The notes under the pieces: generated by a model
What the model saw: the letters and a program-made list of their open reading frames with translations, nothing else
What the model was told of the DNA's origin: nothing
Database searches by the model: none
Shown: positions 5,072-7,318 of the stretch, one piece after another
Layout of the letters: each line of letters starts with the position of its first letter
Numbering within the stretch: the first letter of the stretch is position 1
Program-made: the position numbers and the translations under genes
Source: Nitriliruptoraceae bacterium
Lineage (GTDB): Bacteria; Actinomycetota; Nitriliruptoria; Nitriliruptorales; Nitriliruptoraceae
Assembly: GCA_007134165.1 (NCBI GenBank)
Contig: SLLJ01000323.1
Location: 1 to 7,318, forward strand
Length of the DNA stretch: 7,318 nt
Direction of reading: 5' to 3'

Positions 5072-6376
5072 ATGACCGAGGACACCGGAGCGTGGGGTCC
5101 GCCGGCTGCGGGCGGACGCCGGTTCCGTCGGCTGCGTCGGCTGCTGGCGACCCTGACCCTGGTCGGGCTGGCGGTGGGTGTGGCCGGGACCACCACCGCC
5201 TACCTGCTCATCGAGCAGGCGGAGGCGAGCCTGACCCGGGTCGCTGTCGAGGAGCGCGAGGCCCCCACCCGCACCTCCCAGGCCCGCCACTTCCTGGTGG
5301 TGGGCTCCGATTCGAGAGAGGGGCTCGATCCGGAACAGCGCAGTGAGCTCACCCTGGGCAGCTTCGAGGGCCAGCGTGCGGACACCATCATCTACGTGGC
5401 GGTCACCGCTGATCGCAGCCACATCTCCCTGGTGAGCCTGCCTCGGGACCTGCTGGTCGTCGACGAGGGCAGCAACCGCAAGCTCGCTGACACCTTCGCC
5501 GGCGGCCCCGACCCCCTCATCCGCGTGATCCGCAACAACTTCGGGCTCCCGGTCAACCACTACGGCGAGGTGACGCTCGGCGGCTTCATCGACGTGGTCG
5601 ACACGCTCGGCGGGGTGCGTATCTGCCTCGACGAACCACTACTCGACCCCAAGTCCGGCGCCGACCTCGAGGCCGGCTGCCAGCGCCTCGATCCGGTCGA
5701 TTCGCTGGCCTACGTCCGCTCCCGGCAGGGGCCACGTGGAGATGTCGAGCGGGTCGAACGTCAGCAGATCTTCATCCGGGCGGTCCTCGGCGAACTCGTC
5801 TCCGCTCGGGTCCTGGTCGATGTGCCTCGCCTGTCGCGCCTCGTCGACGACGTCGTCGGCAGCATCACCACCGACGAGGATCTCAGCATCGCTGAGATGC
5901 GGGATCTGGCGGCCGAGGTCCGGCAGGTCGTGCGCGACGGGTTCCCGATGACCGCGGTGCCGGCCTATCCGCGGCGCATCGATGGGATCTGGTATCTCGT
6001 CGCCTACGAGCCGGGAACCCAGGCGCTGCTTCGGGATCTGCGGGCCGGCCGGCCGATCGCCGACCGCGGGGACCGGGACCAGCGCGAGGACACCACCGTC
6101 GCGATCTGGTCCGGCGGGCGGGGCAGCCCGACCACCATCGCCTTCGAGACGCTGTTCTACGCCGGATTCACCGCCGGCGGTGCGGGGCGCGGCCCCGAGG
6201 AGCTCGACGCGGGGGTGACCACGACCGTCTACCGCCTGCCGGGCTCCGATCGGCAGGCCGAGTGGGTCGCGGCCACGCTCGGCGCGCCGGTGCAGCCACT
6301 GCCGCCCGGGGTCGCCGCCCCCGAGGGCGCGGATGTGGTCGTGGCGGTCGGTGACGACGCCGTCGGAACCCGCTGA
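5072..6376 (+). CDS. LytR-CpsA-Psr (LCP) family glycopolymer-peptidoglycan transferase with C-terminal LytR_C-like domain
   Basis: The 434-residue product is a type II membrane protein: basic N-terminus (RRFRRLRRLL), one helix at about 24-46, then an LCP domain at about 72-290. The hallmarks are present in order: VGSDSR (77-82, with D80 and R82), QRADT (101-105), SLPRD (122-126), NHYGEVTLGGFIDVVDTLGGV (162-182), YVRSRQ (214-219) and GDVERVERQQ (223-232). In studied LCP enzymes these Asp and Arg residues hold Mg2+ and the pyrophosphate of a polyprenyl-linked glycan, which is transferred to peptidoglycan outside the membrane. C185 and C203 could form a disulfide. Residues about 340-429 (DTTVAIWSGGRGSPTTIAFE ... 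VVVAVGDD) fit a diverged LytR_C domain. The substrate polymer cannot be read from the sequence; arabinogalactan, capsule or teichoic-type polymers are all possible. It starts 3 bp after the degenerate LCP gene and is probably co-translated with it. It is likely an active enzyme. Confidence 0.92.
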   Translation: MTEDTGAWGPPAAGGRRFRRLRRLLATLTLVGLAVGVAGTTTAYLLIEQAEASLTRVAVEEREAPTRTSQARHFLVVGSDSREGLDPEQRSELTLGSFEGQRADTIIYVAVTADRSHISLVSLPRDLLVVDEGSNRKLADTFAGGPDPLIRVIRNNFGLPVNHYGEVTLGGFIDVVDTLGGVRICLDEPLLDPKSGADLEAGCQRLDPVDSLAYVRSRQGPRGDVERVERQQIFIRAVLGELVSARVLVDVPRLSRLVDDVVGSITTDEDLSIAEMRDLAAEVRQVVRDGFPMTAVPAYPRRIDGIWYLVAYEPGTQALLRDLRAGRPIADRGDRDQREDTTVAIWSGGRGSPTTIAFETLFYAGFTAGGAGRGPEELDAGVTTTVYRLPGSDRQAEWVAATLGAPVQPLPPGVAAPEGADVVVAVGDDAVGTR

Positions 6377-6379
6377 GCA

Positions 6380-6394
6380 GCCGGTTCGGCCGGC
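6380..6394 (+). terminator. Possible transcription terminator hairpin after the LCP pair
   Basis: GCCGG (6380-6384) and CCGGC (6390-6394) pair around a TTCGG loop, 3 bp after the LCP stop codon. A wider AGCCG/CGGCT pair (6379-6383 and 6404-6408) could compete with it. No T-run follows; actinobacterial terminators often lack one, so the call rests on position and stem stability. Confidence 0.35.
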
Positions 6395-6440
6395 GGGCCG
6401 CGACGGCTGGGGCAACTGGTGGGGGTTCGGCGGCCGGTCC

Positions 6441-6492
6441 GGGTCGGGGTGGGCTGGGCCGTGCTGGGGTGCGGGATGCGTTCTGGGTGGGG
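6441..6492 (+). other. G-quadruplex-forming G-tract cluster
   Basis: Eight tracts of three or more G lie within 52 nt: 6441-6443, 6446-6449, 6451-6453, 6456-6458, 6466-6469, 6473-6475, 6485-6487 and 6489-6492. The first four are spaced by only 2, 1 and 2 nt and fit the canonical G3+N1-7 pattern without gaps. They lie on the sense strand of the LCP transcript, so either the DNA or the RNA 3' end could fold. Confidence 0.6.
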
Positions 6493-6574
6493 CCGGAGCG
6501 CCAGTGCGAGGTTGCCCGCTGGTTCGTGGGCGCACGATGCCGCGCGGCAGGTGGCGTGGGCGGGTGCCGTCCGC

Positions 6575-6622
6575 AGATGCGGCGTACCCAACCGGTCGCT
6601 GATGACCGTCTGGGTACGCCGC
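6575..6622. repeat. Hairpin repeat, copy 1 (48 bp)
   Basis: The unit begins AGATGCGGCGTACCCA and ends TGGGTACGCCGC. Its 12-bp arms (6579-6590 and 6611-6622) are perfectly complementary. The 20-nt interior forms a second stem, CGGTC (6593-6597) with GACCG (6604-6608), around a GCTGAT loop after a 2x2 mismatch. The result is a 17-pair two-tier hairpin, typical in shape of REP-like intergenic elements. Confidence 0.85.
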
Positions 6623-6637
6623 CTGGTCCAGCGTGGG

Positions 6638-6685
6638 AGATGCGGCGTACCCAACCGGTCGCTGATGACCGTCTGGGTACGCCGC
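6638..6685. repeat. Hairpin repeat, copy 2 (48 bp, identical to copy 1)
   Basis: All 48 bases equal copy 1, in the same orientation and shifted by 63 bp. The 15-bp spacer (6623-6637) between them is unrelated to the unit. The 12-bp arms are at 6642-6653 and 6674-6685. Perfect identity, including the unpaired bases and loop, suggests recent duplication or active homogenisation and not merely conserved hairpin folding. Confidence 0.85.
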
Positions 6686-6757
6686 GTCCGCGGGCAACGC
6701 GCTGTCCCGCCCCGGACTGGCCGTACAGCGCGCGGCCGTCGCGCGATTGCGCACGTC

Positions 6758-6777
6758 AGCGCTTCCGCGGAAGCGCT
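6758..6777. repeat. Perfect 20-bp palindrome AGCGCTTCCGCGGAAGCGCT
   Basis: The sequence equals its own reverse complement with no spacer, so it has the form of a dimeric protein-binding site more than of a good RNA hairpin. A further AGCGCT follows at 6789-6794. It lies about 100 bp beyond the stop of the leftward small membrane protein gene and about 70 bp from the hairpin repeats. It could be a binding site, part of a terminator for the leftward transcript, or part of the same repeat element. Confidence 0.7.
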
Positions 6778-6880
6778 TCGGGGCGCTGAGCGCTCGACCC
6801 GGGCATCCAGCGCACGCATAGGTGTCGACGAGGGAACGGCTGGACGTCGGCGGCGACAGCGACCAGCGATCCGGCCCGGC

Positions 6881-7243
6881 TCAGTCGGTGCCGTCACCGT
6901 CCGTCGCGTCGTCGGTCCCGCCGCCCTCGACCTCCTCCTCGGAAGGCAGCCCGTCGAGCAGGTCGCCGAAGTCGAGATCCTCGAGGTCGACGTCCTCGTC
7001 CTCGAGCTGCTCGAGCAGTTCCTCGAGCTCAGGCGGCAGGTCGGGCTCTGGCTCCGAGGTGTCCCGGGCGAGGAAGGCCTGGATGACCACGGCGAGGATG
7101 ATCGCCACGATCACCACGGCGACGATGATGTTGCGCCGGCGCTCGCGCTTGCGTTGGGCCTCGCGCTCGGCCTCCTTGCGCTTGCGCTCCTCGCGGGCCT
7201 GCGCGCGCCGAACCTTGTTCGGTACCCGTTCGCGCTCCGCCAC
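6881..7243 (-). CDS. Small single-pass membrane protein with basic coiled-coil head and acidic tail
   Basis: The 120-residue product starts at GTG 7243 and ends at TGA 6883-6881. GGAGGA at 7254-7249, 5 nt upstream, supports the start. Residues 1-37 are extremely basic and helical (RAQAREERKRKEAEREAQRK), likely a coiled coil in the cytoplasm. Residues 38-58 (NIIVAVVIVAIILAVVIQAF) are one membrane helix. Residues 60-120 are extremely acidic, with a possible amphipathic segment LPPELEELLEQLEDED, ending in a Gly/Thr/Asp tail. By the positive-inside rule the acidic tail is outside. The basic head plus helix resembles the N-terminal anchor of actinobacterial cyclophilin-type prolyl isomerases, but no isomerase domain follows. 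I know no named family. Codon bias is consistent with a real gene. Confidence 0.75.
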   Translation of the reverse strand: MAERERVPNKVRRAQAREERKRKEAEREAQRKRERRRNIIVAVVIVAIILAVVIQAFLARDTSEPEPDLPPELEELLEQLEDEDVDLEDLDFGDLLDGLPSEEEVEGGGTDDATDGDGTD

Positions 7244-7277
7244 CGGGGTCCTCCGCTTCGAGATGTGCCGACAGGAG

Positions 7278-7305
7278 AGCCTACTCGTCCGCGGCGACGG
7301 CGTGA
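7278..7305 (-). promoter_or_regulatory. Weak candidate promoter for the small membrane protein gene
   Basis: On the - strand TAGGCT (7283-7278) fits TANNNT and would give a start point near 7271, about 28 nt before GTG 7243. The -35 region about 17 nt upstream has only a partial match (TCAC within a repeated GTCACC stretch). The geometry is good but the sequence support is thin. Confidence 0.22.
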
Positions 7306-7318
7306 CGGTGACGGTGAC

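Larger units (their letters stand above)
6377..6880. other. 504-bp structured gap between convergent genes
   Basis: I see no credible gene here. The open frames across it have repeat-driven, low-quality composition and no ribosome binding sites. From left to right it holds a short GC hairpin, a G-tract cluster on the + strand, two identical hairpin repeats, and a perfect 20-bp palindrome, each listed separately. The last 100 bp before the leftward gene (6781-6880) show no further structure beyond a third AGCGCT at 6789-6794. Both flanking genes are transcribed into this gap. Confidence 0.7.

Noticed and set aside
3575..5560. Long open frame on the - strand (661 codons)
   Set aside because: It is antisense to the two LCP genes, whose motifs and codon bias are clear. 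The product is Gly/His/Asp-rich without any domain.
6575..6685. CRISPR array
   Set aside because: There are only two units, with a 15-bp spacer far too short. The unit is a large hairpin and no cas genes are present.
6469..6789. Small open frames across the hairpin repeats on both strands
   Set aside because: Their sequence is dictated by the repeated 48-bp hairpin, and no ribosome binding site or codon bias supports translation.

Overview
The window is GC-rich (roughly 70 % by eye) and its real genes prefer G or C at the third codon position. It carries two LytR-CpsA-Psr (LCP) cell-envelope proteins with LytR_C-type tails next to a TIGR03089-family protein. That combination points to an actinobacterium. 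I lean towards the deep-branching, Acidimicrobiia-like side because the two tandem membrane proteins and the small membrane protein match nothing I know from streptomycetes or mycobacteria. This placement is inference.

Layout. (1) 1-366 (+): C-terminal part of a Crp/Fnr-type regulator, cut by the window edge. (2) 480-1436 and 1495-2184 (+): two multi-pass membrane proteins with good ribosome binding sites. The second is a paralogue of the last two thirds of the first. A short perfect inverted repeat, a candidate Crp/Fnr operator, lies between the regulator and this pair. (3) 2185-2658: gap between convergent genes, holding what may be a frameshifted remnant of a small secreted or redox-like protein. 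(4) 2659-3474 (-): TIGR03089-family protein, divergent from the LCP pair. (5) 3770-5068 and 5072-6376 (+): two LCP proteins 3 bp apart. The first keeps the fold outline and LytR_C tail but has lost the usual catalytic residues; the second keeps them. (6) 6377-6880: a second convergent gap, unusually structured: a UUCGG-type hairpin, a run of G-tracts able to form a G-quadruplex, two identical 48-bp hairpin repeats, and a perfect 20-bp palindrome. (7) 6881-7243 (-): small single-pass membrane protein with a very basic cytoplasmic head and a very acidic tail. (8) 7244-7318: its leader.

How they may work together. The regulator and membrane pair look like one module: a sensor-type transcription factor followed by membrane proteins of unknown function. 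The TIGR03089 and LCP block looks like an envelope module. The intact LCP enzyme would transfer an undecaprenyl-diphosphate-linked glycopolymer to peptidoglycan, and the upstream LCP-like protein is more likely a partner or regulator than a second enzyme. The most interesting points are the probable LCP pseudoenzyme/enzyme pair, the regulator-linked family of repeated two-helix membrane units, and the repeat-dense gap at 6377-6880.
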